64,000 nucleotides of DNA from CAMEON01 sp045128275 (GCA_045128275.1 JBGVRH010000017.1:1-64000), one strand, 5' to 3'; counted from the first letter of the stretch, positions 42,766-52,117 are shown. Numbers and translations: made by a program. The notes: generated by a model from the sequence alone, not told the origin.

Positions 42766-43263
42766 ATGTTTGACCTTTCCTTCCTGACCACCGATCTTAT
42801 CTTCACCCTCATCTTCGCCGCCCTGCTCGTGGGTCTGGTGATCTTTTTGGCCGTCAGCGTCAGCCGCTCCAAGAAAAAGGGGAGCGACGTGGATCCCCTC
42901 CCCGAGGAGACCGAGACCTTGGCGGAGAATGCCGACACCGACACCGACGAGAGCTGGATGCCCCCCGAGCCCGAGGCCTTCCCCGCCCGTATCGTGGATA
43001 TGCGGGTGGTGACCGGCAACGTAGGGGGCAATAAGCGCCCCAAAACGGGGGTCTCCTTCCTGGTGACCTTTCTCACCGACGATGGGGAGCGCACCGAGTA
43101 CCCCGTCCCCGAGGAGCTGTACGTCACCCTGGACATCGACCAAACGGGGACCCTGGTCATCCTCAACGGCGGCTTCTTCGACTTCGGCGCGGGGGATGAG
43201 TACGATCCCGAGGCCGTGGAGGAGTTCGAGAAGACCTTCGACCCCTTCTCGGATGATGAATAA
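42766..43263 (+). CDS. DUF2500-like membrane-anchored protein
   Basis: 165 residues: one N-terminal membrane helix (about 10-30), a very acidic linker (about 40-70), and a small beta domain (PARIVDMRVV..FLVTFLTDDGERTEYPV) that looks like DUF2500. The C-terminus is strongly acidic (EEFEKTFDPFSDDE). Function unknown. AAAGGAG site. Last gene of the DJ-1 transcript, ending in a bidirectional terminator. Confidence 0.7.
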   Translation: MFDLSFLTTDLIFTLIFAALLVGLVIFLAVSVSRSKKKGSDVDPLPEETETLAENADTDTDESWMPPEPEAFPARIVDMRVVTGNVGGNKRPKTGVSFLVTFLTDDGERTEYPVPEELYVTLDIDQTGTLVILNGGFFDFGAGDEYDPEAVEEFEKTFDPFSDDE

Positions 43264-43265
43264 CG

Positions 43266-43299
43266 CAAAAAGGACTACTCATTGTCGGGTAGTCCTTTT
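43266..43299. terminator. Bidirectional terminator between DUF2500-like gene and spoIIR
   Basis: AAAAAGGACTAC pairs with GTAGTCCTTTT. Confidence 0.85.
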
Positions 43300-43311
43300 C
43301 ATATGCTCAAC

Positions 43312-43920
43312 TCAACCAAACCAATCCTCCAGCACCTCCAGGAGCTTGAAGCGCACCTTGTACTTGGTCTTCCCCGTCTCGGTGATGATGCCGTACTGAT
43401 CCTTGGTCAGCCCCACCTGGATGAATGCGTCCTCGTTGTCCTGCTTGGCGGTGGCGGCAGACAGGCAGAGGGGCGGGAAGAGACAGCACCACCAGTTCTG
43501 CCCTTCCCCCGAGCCGATAAGAACGCGAAGGGAGACGTACGTCCCCGCAGGAAAGGCGCAGGACTCGTAGGTGCGGGTGGGATAATCCTCCTCCCCCAGG
43601 AGTACCGTCACGGGGTAGTCGTATCCCTCGGACGAAATGACGGCGGAGGCGGCGGCTTCCAGTTCGGTCAGATGGGCGGTGAGAGCCTCCACCGCCTCGG
43701 CTTGGGTCTTGCAACCACCCACGTAGGGTGCGGCGGCCTCCAGCACCCCGTCCCGCACCTTGAGTTTGAGGGCTTGATCGGCCTCGCTGTCGGAATTGGC
43801 CAGCACGTGGAGCCGTACCACCGTGTCGTAGACCTCCCGCTCCCCGTGGACGGGCAGGAAGCTGAGGGCCATCATGGTCACGAGCAGGATCACAATGGCT
43901 ACGTAAAACTTTTTGGGCAT
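43312..43920 (-). CDS. spoIIR: Stage II sporulation protein R
   Basis: 202 residues. Signal/anchor helix (about 5-22), then the SpoIIR hallmark VVRLHVLANSDSEADQALKLKVRD and the C-terminal GSGEGQNWWCCLFPPLC. In spore-formers this protein is made in the forespore under sigma-F and, after export, triggers SpoIIGA to activate pro-sigma-E in the mother cell. The AAGGAGG site 8 bp before ATG 43920 forms part of a strong terminator stem that ends the upstream rbfA-nrnA transcript (see 43923-43973). Confidence 0.95.
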   Translation of the reverse strand: MPKKFYVAIVILLVTMMALSFLPVHGEREVYDTVVRLHVLANSDSEADQALKLKVRDGVLEAAAPYVGGCKTQAEAVEALTAHLTELEAAASAVISSEGYDYPVTVLLGEEDYPTRTYESCAFPAGTYVSLRVLIGSGEGQNWWCCLFPPLCLSAATAKQDNEDAFIQVGLTKDQYGIITETGKTKYKVRFKLLEVLEDWFG

Positions 43921-43922
43921 AG

Positions 43923-43973
43923 AAAAAACCTCCTTGTGTGATGGGGTTAGCATGACCATACACAGGGAGGTTT
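43923..43973 (-). terminator. Terminator after nrnA whose stem contains the spoIIR ribosome binding site
   Basis: Minus strand: AAACCTCC.TGTGT (43973-43960), 20-nt loop, ACACA.GGAGGTTT (43939-43926), then T-run. The AAGGAGG of spoIIR (43935-43929) is in the 3' arm, so any read-through RNA hides it. Confidence 0.75.
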
Positions 43974-43993
43974 ATTCAGTTCTTTCAATCTTT

Positions 43994-44989
43994 TTACAGG
44001 ACGGCCAGAATGGCGCGGGAGATCATCTCCACCACCTCATCCATCCCCCCGTCGCAGGTCACGGTACACCCCGCGGCCTTGATATGCCCGCCGCCGCCGA
44101 ACTCGGCACAGATGGCGGCCACGTCCACCTCGCAGGAGGAGCGCATGGACACACGGTAAACTCCCTCGGCCTTGGGCTGGCGGATAGCGACGGCCACTTG
44201 AACCCCTTGGAGTCCGCGTGCCACGTCCACCAGCGTCCCCAGATGCTCGTCGGTAAAGCCGTACTGCTCCATGAGATCAAAGGGCATGGCCACGATACCC
44301 AGCTTACCGTCGGCGTAGAGCCGCAGGCGGTCAAAGCCCACCTTCTCGGCTTGGAGGAGCTTGTAGGACTTCACCCCAAAAAGGCGGTGGTTGAGGTCGG
44401 CGGAGTCAAAGCCCGCCTCCAGAAGCGCGGCGGCGGCGCGGTGGGTCTCGGGGGAGGCGTTGCTGTAGCGGAAGCACCCCGTATCCGAGCTGATGGCGGC
44501 ATACAGGAGGCGATCCACCCCCTCGGGGATGGCGGGGATGCGATCCGACTTCACCAGCTCACGGGACAGGCGGTAGACCAGCTCCCCCGCAGAGGAGGCA
44601 TGGCCATCGATGTAGCCGTCGGCGTACATTTCTCCCTTGGCGTGGTGGTCGATCATGAGGTCGAAGCGGCCCTCGTAGTCGGGGTACAGGATACCTGCTT
44701 GGGCGGGGGAGGCGGTGTCCACCGAAATGATCTGAGTGGGGACAAAGTCGGCGGGGAGACTCTCCTTGAGGATGCTGTCCTGCAAGCCCTCGGTGAGGAA
44801 GCGCAGCCGCTCGGGGATCTCGTCCTCGCAGACGCAACAGGCGGTACAGCCCATGGCCTCCAAAATCAGCTTGAGGCCAAAGCCCGCCCCGATGGCATCC
44901 CCGTCGGGGTGACGGTGGAAGAGGATGAGGGTGGACTCATTCCCACGGATGCGGGCGGCGGCCTCAGTCAGGGTGAGAAGCTGATACAT
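43994..44989 (-). CDS. nrnA: DHH family phosphoesterase, NrnA-type nanoRNase/pAp phosphatase
   Basis: 331 residues. DHH motifs: FHRHPDGDAIGAG, VDTAS, IDHHAKG, SSDTGCFRYSN; C-terminal DHHA1 domain with FGGGGHIKAAG. It degrades short oligoribonucleotides and 3'-phosphoadenosine-5'-phosphate. ATG 44989 lies 7 bp after the rbfA stop, the usual rbfA-nrnA pairing of Firmicutes. The transcript ends at the terminator described above. Confidence 0.93.
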   Translation of the reverse strand: MYQLLTLTEAAARIRGNESTLILFHRHPDGDAIGAGFGLKLILEAMGCTACCVCEDEIPERLRFLTEGLQDSILKESLPADFVPTQIISVDTASPAQAGILYPDYEGRFDLMIDHHAKGEMYADGYIDGHASSAGELVYRLSRELVKSDRIPAIPEGVDRLLYAAISSDTGCFRYSNASPETHRAAAALLEAGFDSADLNHRLFGVKSYKLLQAEKVGFDRLRLYADGKLGIVAMPFDLMEQYGFTDEHLGTLVDVARGLQGVQVAVAIRQPKAEGVYRVSMRSSCEVDVAAICAEFGGGGHIKAAGCTVTCDGGMDEVVEMISRAILAVL

Positions 44990-44996
44990 GGTGGGA

Positions 44997-45398
44997 TCAG
45001 TCCTCGTCCAGAAGATCGTCCAGAGCGGAGGTCTCGGCGGTCTCCTCGGGGGCATCCTCGGTGTAGGTAAAGCCGCTGATGATCTTCTCGATCTTGGCAC
45101 CGTAGGCGATGGAGGTGTCCTCCACGAAGGTCAGCTCGGGGGTGATGCGGAGGTTGAGGCTCTTGGCCAGCTGGCCGCGGATATAGGGGGCTGAGGACTC
45201 CAGACCCTTCTTCACGGTCTTCTTGTCCCCCTGCATATGGGAGTAGTAGATCTTGGCGAACTTGAGGTCGGGGGTGACCTCCACGCCCGTGACGCTGACG
45301 AAGGCCTCGCTGACGCGGGGATCCTTGACGGTGCGGATGATCTGCGCCGCTTCCTTGAACATTTCCTCGTTGATGCGGCTCTGACGGTATTTGGCCAT
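44997..45398 (-). CDS. rbfA: Ribosome-binding factor A
   Basis: 133 residues. KH-like fold with RQSRINEEMFKEAAQIIR, KDPRVSEAFVSVTGVEV and LRITPELTFVEDTS, all family-typical, plus an acidic tail. It assists maturation of the 30S subunit and 16S rRNA 5' end. AAAAGGAG site. infB and nusA, its common neighbours, are not in the window. Confidence 0.96.
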   Translation of the reverse strand: MAKYRQSRINEEMFKEAAQIIRTVKDPRVSEAFVSVTGVEVTPDLKFAKIYYSHMQGDKKTVKKGLESSAPYIRGQLAKSLNLRITPELTFVEDTSIAYGAKIEKIISGFTYTEDAPEETAETSALDDLLDED

Positions 45399-45464
45399 GG
45401 TATGCTCCTTTTCGGTGTAATTTCGGATATACTGCGGGAGGGGCAAGCCCCTCCCCTACGGTGG

Positions 45465-45630
45465 GATTCAAAAACTTTCAAAAAAAGATTTATGCCCCGA
45501 ATCTGTAGCGGCGGCTATCAGCCGCTACATGACGGTGAACGTGCATAGAAGTGAGGATAATATCCTTTTTTGAAGGTTTTTGAGGAGAGTCCAGAGGGGG
45601 ACTTTTTTCAAAAAGTCCCCCTTTGGCGTT
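45465..45630. repeat. Family H repeat, copy 1
   Basis: TCAAAAACTTTCAAAAAAAG at the left pairs with CTTTTTTGAAGGTTTTTGA further right. The loop contains the hairpin GTAGCGGCGGCTATCAGCCGCTAC. A last hairpin AGGGGGACTTTTTT..AAAAAGTCCCCCT follows and could act as a terminator for tpiA. The TCCAAAAACTTTCAAAAA part is also in family A. Confidence 0.7.
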
Positions 45631-45644
45631 CTTATGGTCCTCTC

Positions 45645-46400
<756 letters not shown>

Positions 46401-46435
46401 GATTGTTTATCCTTTTGTGTGTATTTCTTTTTCGA

Positions 46436-46524
46436 AAAGTTTTAGGAGTTCCAAGAACCCTTTTTCAAAAGGGTTCTTGGCGGGTCCAGGGCAGAGCCCT
46501 GGCGGGTGCAGGGCAGAGCCCTGC
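46436..46524. repeat. Family H-related repeat between pgk and tpiA
   Basis: Hairpin CCAAGAACCCTTTTT..AAAAGGGTTCTTGG, then two hairpins in tandem of the form CAGGGCAGAGCCCTG. The first hairpin resembles that of family A. Confidence 0.75.
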
Positions 46525-47841
46525 TTACTCCTTGTCCATCAGGCAAGCGATACCGGGAAGCTCCAGACCCTCCAGGAACTCCAGGGAAGCGCCGCCGCCG
46601 GTGGAGATGTGGGTGATGCGATCGGCGTAGCCCAGCTGCTCGCAAGCGGCTGCGGAGTCACCACCACCGACGATGGAGATGCAGTCGGAGTCAGCCAGAG
46701 CCTCGGCCACGGAGATGGTACCCTTGGCCAGAGTGGGGTTCTCGAACACGCCCATGGGGCCGTTCCAAACGACGGTCTTGGCGGTCTTCACAGCCTCAGC
46801 GTACATAGCGCGGGTCTCGGTACCGATATCCATACCCTCCTTGTCGGCGGGGATAGCGGAAACGGGCACGATCTCCACGTCGATGGGAGCGTCGATGGGG
46901 TTGGGGAACTCAGCAGCAACAGCCACGTCCACGGGGAGCATGAGCTTGACGCCGTTGGCCTCAGCCTTAGCCATCATCTCCTTGCAGTAGTCGATCTTGG
47001 ACTCATCCAGCAGGGACTTACCGACCTCGTAGCCGCGGGCAGCCTGGAAGGTGTAGGCCATACCGCCGCCGATGATGAGGGTGTCCACCTTCTCGAGGAG
47101 GTTCTTGATGACGTTGAGCTTGTCAGCGACCTTTGCGCCGCCCAGGATGGCCACGAAGGGACGCTCGGGGTTGGACAGAGCCTTACCCATGACGGAGATC
47201 TCCTTCTGGATCAGGTAGCCGCAAACGGCAGGCAGACCTGCGTGCTGGACAACACCGGCGGTGGAGGCGTGAGCGCGGTGAGCGGTACCGAAAGCGTCGT
47301 TGACGAAGATCTCAGCGAAGGAAGCCAGAGCCTTGGAGAACTCGGGATCGTTCTTGGACTCGCCTGCGGTGAAGCGGGTGTTCTGGAGCAGAACGATGTC
47401 ACCGGGCTTCATAGCGGCGACCTTGGCCTGAGCGTCCTCACCAACGGTATCGTTAGCGAAGACAACGCCGCCACCCAGCAGCTCGTTGAGCTTGTCAGCA
47501 ACGACCTGGAGGGAGAACTTCTTCACGTCGCCCTTTGCCTTCTCCAGAGCGGCGGCGGTAGCGGCCTCCTGCTCCTCAGCGGGCAGCTTCTCGATCTTGG
47601 CGATCTCCTTCTTGTCCAGCTTCAGCTTGGCGTCGAAGACGTTGTGGGGCTTGCCCATGTGGGAGCACAGGATCACCATAGCGCCCTGATCGCGCAGGTA
47701 CTTGATGGTGGGCAGAGCCTCAACGATGCGCTTGTCACTGGTGATGACGCCGTCCTTGAGGGGCACGTTGAAGTCGCAGCGGACGAGAACCTTCTTGCCG
47801 GCAACCGCGATGTCTTCGATGGTCTTCTTGTTGTAAGTCAT
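46525..47841 (-). CDS. pgk: Phosphoglycerate kinase
   Basis: 438 residues from ATG 47841 with AGAAAGG. Motifs VLVRCDFNVPLKDG, LCSHMGKP, LLQNTRFTAGE, FVAILGGAKVADKL and the C-terminal GGGDSAAACEQLG. About 40 residues longer than most bacterial PGKs because of a Lys/Glu/Ala-rich helical insertion (about 65-110) between SHMGKP and SLQVVADKL. It makes ATP from 1,3-bisphosphoglycerate. Forms an operon with tpiA; gap is not adjacent. Confidence 0.97.
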   Translation of the reverse strand: MTYNKKTIEDIAVAGKKVLVRCDFNVPLKDGVITSDKRIVEALPTIKYLRDQGAMVILCSHMGKPHNVFDAKLKLDKKEIAKIEKLPAEEQEAATAAALEKAKGDVKKFSLQVVADKLNELLGGGVVFANDTVGEDAQAKVAAMKPGDIVLLQNTRFTAGESKNDPEFSKALASFAEIFVNDAFGTAHRAHASTAGVVQHAGLPAVCGYLIQKEISVMGKALSNPERPFVAILGGAKVADKLNVIKNLLEKVDTLIIGGGMAYTFQAARGYEVGKSLLDESKIDYCKEMMAKAEANGVKLMLPVDVAVAAEFPNPIDAPIDVEIVPVSAIPADKEGMDIGTETRAMYAEAVKTAKTVVWNGPMGVFENPTLAKGTISVAEALADSDCISIVGGGDSAAACEQLGYADRITHISTGGGASLEFLEGLELPGIACLMDKE

Positions 47842-47915
47842 GGATGTATCCACCTTTCTTTTACGGTACCCCCACCCCGCGAGCGGGCATGGAAGTCCAA
47901 AATTCTTCACTTTAT

Positions 47916-47944
47916 AATATACCACATTTTTCCGCAATTATCAA
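47916..47944 (-). promoter_or_regulatory. Promoter of pgk-tpiA
   Basis: Minus-strand TTGATA, 17-bp spacer, TATATT. Confidence 0.72.
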
Positions 47945-48067
47945 GGGGTTTTTAAATATTTTCCGCATTTTCCTTGACATTTGTGAAGGCTTGGGTTACA
48001 ATGGTTGCGGGGAGAGAGGATTTCTGTGGAAAATGACAAGGGGGATGGGGAAATTGGGGTTTAGCGG

Positions 48068-48208
48068 GCTGCTTAGAACGGTCATCCTGAGCGGAGCCGC
48101 AACGCGGCGGAGTCGAAGGATCTCCTTTTCTGACAAGAGATCCTTCGACTTCGGGCTTCGCCCTCCGCTCAGGATGACCGTCTAAATAACGCACCGACAA
48201 ACCCAAAT
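48068..48208. repeat. Family G long inverted repeat
   Basis: GGTCATCCTGAGCGGAG and GAAGGATCT on the left pair with AGATCCTTCGACTTCGG and CCGCTCAGGATGACC on the right, enclosing small hairpins. The element ends with CGACAAACCCAAATTTGAA, the same border as family A. The rest of the 47842-48280 gap shows only the pgk promoter. Confidence 0.8.
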
Positions 48209-48280
48209 TTGAAGCATTCAACAATCGGCTATAAAAAAACATGTGAAGGAGAAAAAGCGACGCCCCATCGGGCTTTGCTG

Positions 48281-49450
48281 ATGAATGATATGGACGAGAC
48301 CATGAAGAACAGTATCCATACCGAGCCTGCCGTGAAGGTGGAGAAGGCGGATGAATGGAGCAGACTTTTTGAGAGATACGGTCTGACCGAGACCGCGTGG
48401 ATCGGCGCCGACGGGATCTTCTCCTTTGCGCTGGACGGAAACGATGCCTTCGCCAGTGCCACTGACTGCACGAAAACCTTTTTCATTTTCAGCGATACGC
48501 TGTTCGGTACTGCAAGTGAGGACGGAAAAAAGGCCCTGCGGGAGGCCATGCCCAACCACACCTCCGCGATCCTCGAGGGAAGCAAGCCCGATGCCGCCAG
48601 GCGCAGATTTGTCTGGGGCAAGGGCGGCAGCTGCACCCTTGACCTGCAGGATCTCGATGATAACGATAAGAAAAATCTTGTGGGCAAGGTGAAATGGTTC
48701 ACGGACGGTCTTGTGCTGGGGGATAAGCTGTACCTGTTCTGCTACACCCCCATCGGACTCGCCAATGACAAGGTGGACATGGCCGTATTCCCCATCGTGG
48801 AGGGTAACGCCGATTATGAGCATTGTTCCCTCATCGAGTCCATACCTCAGCTATGTATGCTGAACCAGCAGGGGGAGCTGGCCCTGGACTACGGCTATGC
48901 CGTCCACGTGAATACCCAAGAAGCGGGAGCGCCCGATCCCGACGGGTATATCTACATCTACGGCGGCGGACGCGAGTACAACGGGTACGTTTCCCGTATC
49001 AAGGCCGAGGATTTCCCCGACTTTTCCAAGCTGAGATACTATAACGGAAGGGGATGGAGCAGAAATATGGCCGATTCCGCCCCCGTGATCCGGGGTATAT
49101 CCCGCGAATACAGCGTGACACCCATTCCCGTTGGCCCGAAGGCCGGAAAATACATCGCCGTATTCATGGATCAATGCGTGTCCGGTGATATCGCCTATGC
49201 TATCGCCGACACACCCTACGGGCCCTTCGGCGATGCCGTCCGTTTTTACCGCGCGCCCGAGGCGGGTGAGATCGTACCCGATGCGAAGGGCGGGGAGGAT
49301 ACGGCCTTCACCTATAATGCCAAGGCCCATCCCCACCTATCGGAGGGGAGCCGTTTGCTGATCAGCTACAACACCAACATATGGAACGGCGAAAACACCC
49401 CCTACTGCTATCACCCGAGATTCATTTGGCTTGACCTGGAAACCATCTGA
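48281..49450 (+). CDS. DUF4185-like beta-propeller protein
   Basis: 389 residues from ATG 48281; the start is uncertain because AAGGAG lies at 48246 and ATGs at 48290 and 48302 are possible. Pattern of repeated strands with WIGADGIFSFALDG, FFIFSDTLFG, KVKWFTDGLVLGDKLYLF and YIYIYGGG, as in DUF4185 and five-bladed GH43/GH32-like propellers. Acidic residues occur at positions expected for a glycosidase, but catalysis is unproven. No signal peptide is visible. It uses AAA, GGG and ATA codons more than its neighbours, a hint of transfer. Single gene. Confidence 0.68.
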   Translation: MNDMDETMKNSIHTEPAVKVEKADEWSRLFERYGLTETAWIGADGIFSFALDGNDAFASATDCTKTFFIFSDTLFGTASEDGKKALREAMPNHTSAILEGSKPDAARRRFVWGKGGSCTLDLQDLDDNDKKNLVGKVKWFTDGLVLGDKLYLFCYTPIGLANDKVDMAVFPIVEGNADYEHCSLIESIPQLCMLNQQGELALDYGYAVHVNTQEAGAPDPDGYIYIYGGGREYNGYVSRIKAEDFPDFSKLRYYNGRGWSRNMADSAPVIRGISREYSVTPIPVGPKAGKYIAVFMDQCVSGDIAYAIADTPYGPFGDAVRFYRAPEAGEIVPDAKGGEDTAFTYNAKAHPHLSEGSRLLISYNTNIWNGENTPYCYHPRFIWLDLETI

Positions 49451-49552
49451 TCGGCATACCGCCTGCCTACCGATCCCCGCGGTGGCGGACTTGCCCGTTT
49501 CCGCCCATACAGAGTATGATGGCAGAATCTTCTTGAATATTTTTTCGAGGCG

Positions 49553-49581
49553 TGAAACGGTTTGGCTGTTTTCGCCGTCTA
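49553..49581 (+). promoter_or_regulatory. ECF-type promoter, probably autoregulated
   Basis: TGAAAC, 17-bp spacer, CGTCTA, the classic ECF sigma promoter form, 38 bp upstream of the ECF sigma gene. Confidence 0.7.
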
Positions 49582-49619
49582 TATGAATGAAAGTACTTTC
49601 AAGCAAAGGAGGCCCGGCG

Positions 49620-50225
49620 ATGCCCCGACACGTTCCCGACGACCGCTCCGATCACACGCTTCTGGATACCCTGAACCACGCCCTGGCTTCGGGGGACGCG
49701 GGAGCCGTGGATCGAGCCTTTGAGACCATATACGATACCTACGCGCGGTCGGTGGCCTTTGTCTGCGGACGTTTTTTGACCGACGACACCGACATACGGA
49801 GCGTGACAAACGATGTGTTCGTCAGCTTCTTTCAGCGCGCCCCCTACATAGAGGAAATCGAATCCCTCCGCGCCTACCTGTGCCAGGCTGCCCGCCGCGC
49901 CGCGCTGGACTTTTTGCGGGCGAAAAACCGACGGGAGCGGGGACTGACCGAGGTGACCTCCCCCGATGAGGACACCGACCCGTTGACCCTCGTCCCCGAT
50001 CCCGACGAGGATATCCCCTCCCACGCCCGCTACAAGGCCATGACCGCCGACCTATGCGCCACCGTAGGGAAGGAGAACACCGAGATCATTCTGTCCCACG
50101 CCGTCTGCGGGGAGAGCTTCCCCGCCATTGCCGCGCGGCTGGGGCTGAAGACGGGCACCGTCAAGACCCGCTACCACCGCGCCATCCACCAATTCCGCAA
50201 GGAGAAAGGAGACCGCTGGCTATGA
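49620..50225 (+). CDS. ECF-type RNA polymerase sigma factor
   Basis: 201 residues. Region 2 (about 35-100: YDTYARSVAFVCGRFLTDD, DVFVSFF, YLCQAARRAALDFLRAKNR) binds core and the -10 element. A linker rich in Asp/Pro (about 110-135) separates it from region 4 (about 140-195: ILSHAVCGESFPAIAARLGLKTGTVKTRYHRAI), a helix-turn-helix for -35. AAAGGAGG site. It overlaps the next gene by 4 bp, a sigma/anti-sigma arrangement. Confidence 0.92.
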   Translation: MPRHVPDDRSDHTLLDTLNHALASGDAGAVDRAFETIYDTYARSVAFVCGRFLTDDTDIRSVTNDVFVSFFQRAPYIEEIESLRAYLCQAARRAALDFLRAKNRRERGLTEVTSPDEDTDPLTLVPDPDEDIPSHARYKAMTADLCATVGKENTEIILSHAVCGESFPAIAARLGLKTGTVKTRYHRAIHQFRKEKGDRWL

Positions 50226-52015
50226 AGCCCGAGAAACACCCAAAAACCACCCCCGAAGAGTCCCTCCGCAACGCCTGCGAGGAGGGGATGGGACTTGACC
50301 TGCATTACAGTGAGATCCGCGGCCGCCTGGATACGGCCGAGATTTCCCGCGTGGGCCGCGTGCGGAGGGCCGCAAAGCCCGCCATGATCCCCACGGATGC
50401 CCCCGCACCCGCTCCCCGCCGCGCCTTCCCCGCCGTCCTGTTGGTGCTGGCGGTGCTGATCCTCACCCCCGCTCTGGCGGTGGGGAGCTTCCTCATCGCA
50501 CGCTCCACCATGGATCCCACGCCCCCCGACGAGACCGTTGAATATCTGCCTCCGCTGGGCACAAGCCCCGACCAGGGCTTGACCCCGGGTGTCCCCACCA
50601 TCGTGACCCCCCGTCCCATTACCCCCAACACCTCGGGGGAAGCGTGGGGCAACCTCTTCAATCTCACCGGATCCTACGCCACCGACAATGCCCTGTTCCT
50701 CCGTGCCGAGCATCTGGATCCCGCCATGACCGACGGGACTCTCCCCGCCGTGCTGACCGTCTCGGACGTGGCGGAGTGGAAGAGCTTTTACGGTGAATTC
50801 TGCGCCGACGGTGTCCCCTCACAGGAGCTTCTGGACGGGCTGAACGGCATGACCCGGGAATTCTTCCAAAACCATTCCCTGCAGATCATCATCACCGAGG
50901 GGAGAAGCGGCTCCATCCGCTACCGATTGGAGGAGGTCTATACCACCTACGGAAAGGTCCACCGAGCGTGGGGGCTGGTGGCCGAGGTGCCTCCCGCTCT
51001 GACTATGGATATCGTCCACTGGTGCGTCGTGATCCCCGTGAGCAAGGCCGAGGCCCAGTTGCCCATGATGGAGCTGACCATGCGGGATGAGCCTATGTGG
51101 GACGTGGTGGCACCCGATGACGTCATCACCGACATCATCATTCGAAATCCCGACAAGCTGTGGTTCAATGCCCAGTCCTACGTGAACGGCGACTGCCTCT
51201 TCGGGGGCGTCGACTACAGCGGCGACTACGATGAACCCTCCACTTGGATAGTCAACACCCTCGCGGAGTGGCAGGAGCTGTACGACGGCTGTGACACCTG
51301 CTACGACGAGAAATTCCTGCCCCGCGTGAACGAGTTGAACGCGGCGTTCTTTGCCGAAAAGTCCCTGTTGATCCTCCGCGTGAATGCGGGCAGCGGCTCC
51401 TACCGCCACCGCGTGGACGAGGTCACGGTGGAGGGGGAGGCTCTGCGCGTCACCCTCACCACCCTGTATCACGAGATGGACACTTGTGACATGGCCGCTT
51501 GGGCGATCCTCATCCCCATCGACAAGGCATACGGCGGCCTGCCCGTGGAGCTGGTCACGCGGTCAAAGCCCGACATGCCCCAAGTGACCGTAACGAATGG
51601 ATACCTGTACGGCGAAACGATCCACGCGAACGTCTCGAATAGCGAGGCCTTGGATGGGTATTCCTTCCCCTTCGGCCAGACCGTGGATTCCGTGAGAGCC
51701 TATCAGGCCGCTGTTCGTCTCATTGACGATCCCGACATGCCCACGGAGCTACGAAGAGCGATGAACAGCTTTGACGAGGCCTTCTTCGAGGAAAAGGCCC
51801 TGCTCATCCTCTATCTGGAGGATGAACCGGATGAGGTACACTATGAGGTAGATCCCACCGTCACACAGGAAGGGCTGATCCACGTCGGCGTCTCCGGCAG
51901 GTATCCCGTGGAAGGGAGCTTTCCAAGCCTCGGGGGCTCGGGCTATCGGGTGATCCTGATGCCTGTCGATAAGGAGCTTGCCAACCTGAACGTAGCCGTC
52001 TATATGCTCAAATAA
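50222..52015 (+). CDS. Putative anti-sigma factor with three repeated extracytoplasmic domains
   Basis: 597 residues. Cytoplasmic N-terminus (1-66, sigma contact expected), membrane helix 69-92, then an outside part with three related units of about 130 residues (about 140-300, 315-455, 465-597). Each unit has a strand/helix motif ending in FF..(H/K)SL or FFEEKALLIL, a G.G.RHRV/RYR strand, and CVVIPVSKA / AILIPIDKA / VILMPVDKE. The unit resembles PrcB-C-like domains. No zinc motif is seen in the N-terminus. Start overlaps the sigma gene (ATGA). A leftover fourth repeat tail follows the stop. Confidence 0.75.
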   Translation: MKPEKHPKTTPEESLRNACEEGMGLDLHYSEIRGRLDTAEISRVGRVRRAAKPAMIPTDAPAPAPRRAFPAVLLVLAVLILTPALAVGSFLIARSTMDPTPPDETVEYLPPLGTSPDQGLTPGVPTIVTPRPITPNTSGEAWGNLFNLTGSYATDNALFLRAEHLDPAMTDGTLPAVLTVSDVAEWKSFYGEFCADGVPSQELLDGLNGMTREFFQNHSLQIIITEGRSGSIRYRLEEVYTTYGKVHRAWGLVAEVPPALTMDIVHWCVVIPVSKAEAQLPMMELTMRDEPMWDVVAPDDVITDIIIRNPDKLWFNAQSYVNGDCLFGGVDYSGDYDEPSTWIVNTLAEWQELYDGCDTCYDEKFLPRVNELNAAFFAEKSLLILRVNAGSGSYRHRVDEVTVEGEALRVTLTTLYHEMDTCDMAAWAILIPIDKAYGGLPVELVTRSKPDMPQVTVTNGYLYGETIHANVSNSEALDGYSFPFGQTVDSVRAYQAAVRLIDDPDMPTELRRAMNSFDEAFFEEKALLILYLEDEPDEVHYEVDPTVTQEGLIHVGVSGRYPVEGSFPSLGGSGYRVILMPVDKELANLNVAVYMLK

Positions 52016-52017
52016 CC

Positions 52018-52071
52018 TTCGCCAAGCTTCCCGTGGAGATCGTGGAAAAGACCGAACCGTTCACTCCGTAA
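52018..52071 (+). pseudogene. Remnant of a further repeat unit of the anti-sigma-like gene
   Basis: Two bases after the stop, in another frame, 17 codons read FAKLPVEIVEKTEPFTP and TAA. This matches the end of repeat 2 (YGGLPVELVTRSKPDMP). It suggests that a repeat was lost or replaced by recombination. Confidence 0.55.
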
Positions 52072-52078
52072 AAAAAGC

Positions 52079-52117
52079 GAGAACCGTACCCTCCCACCGA
52101 GGGGACGGTTCTCTTTT
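52079..52117 (+). terminator. Terminator of the first ECF sigma/anti-sigma operon
   Basis: GAGAACCGT.CCCTC pairs with GAGGG.ACGGTTCTC, then TTTT. Confidence 0.88.
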
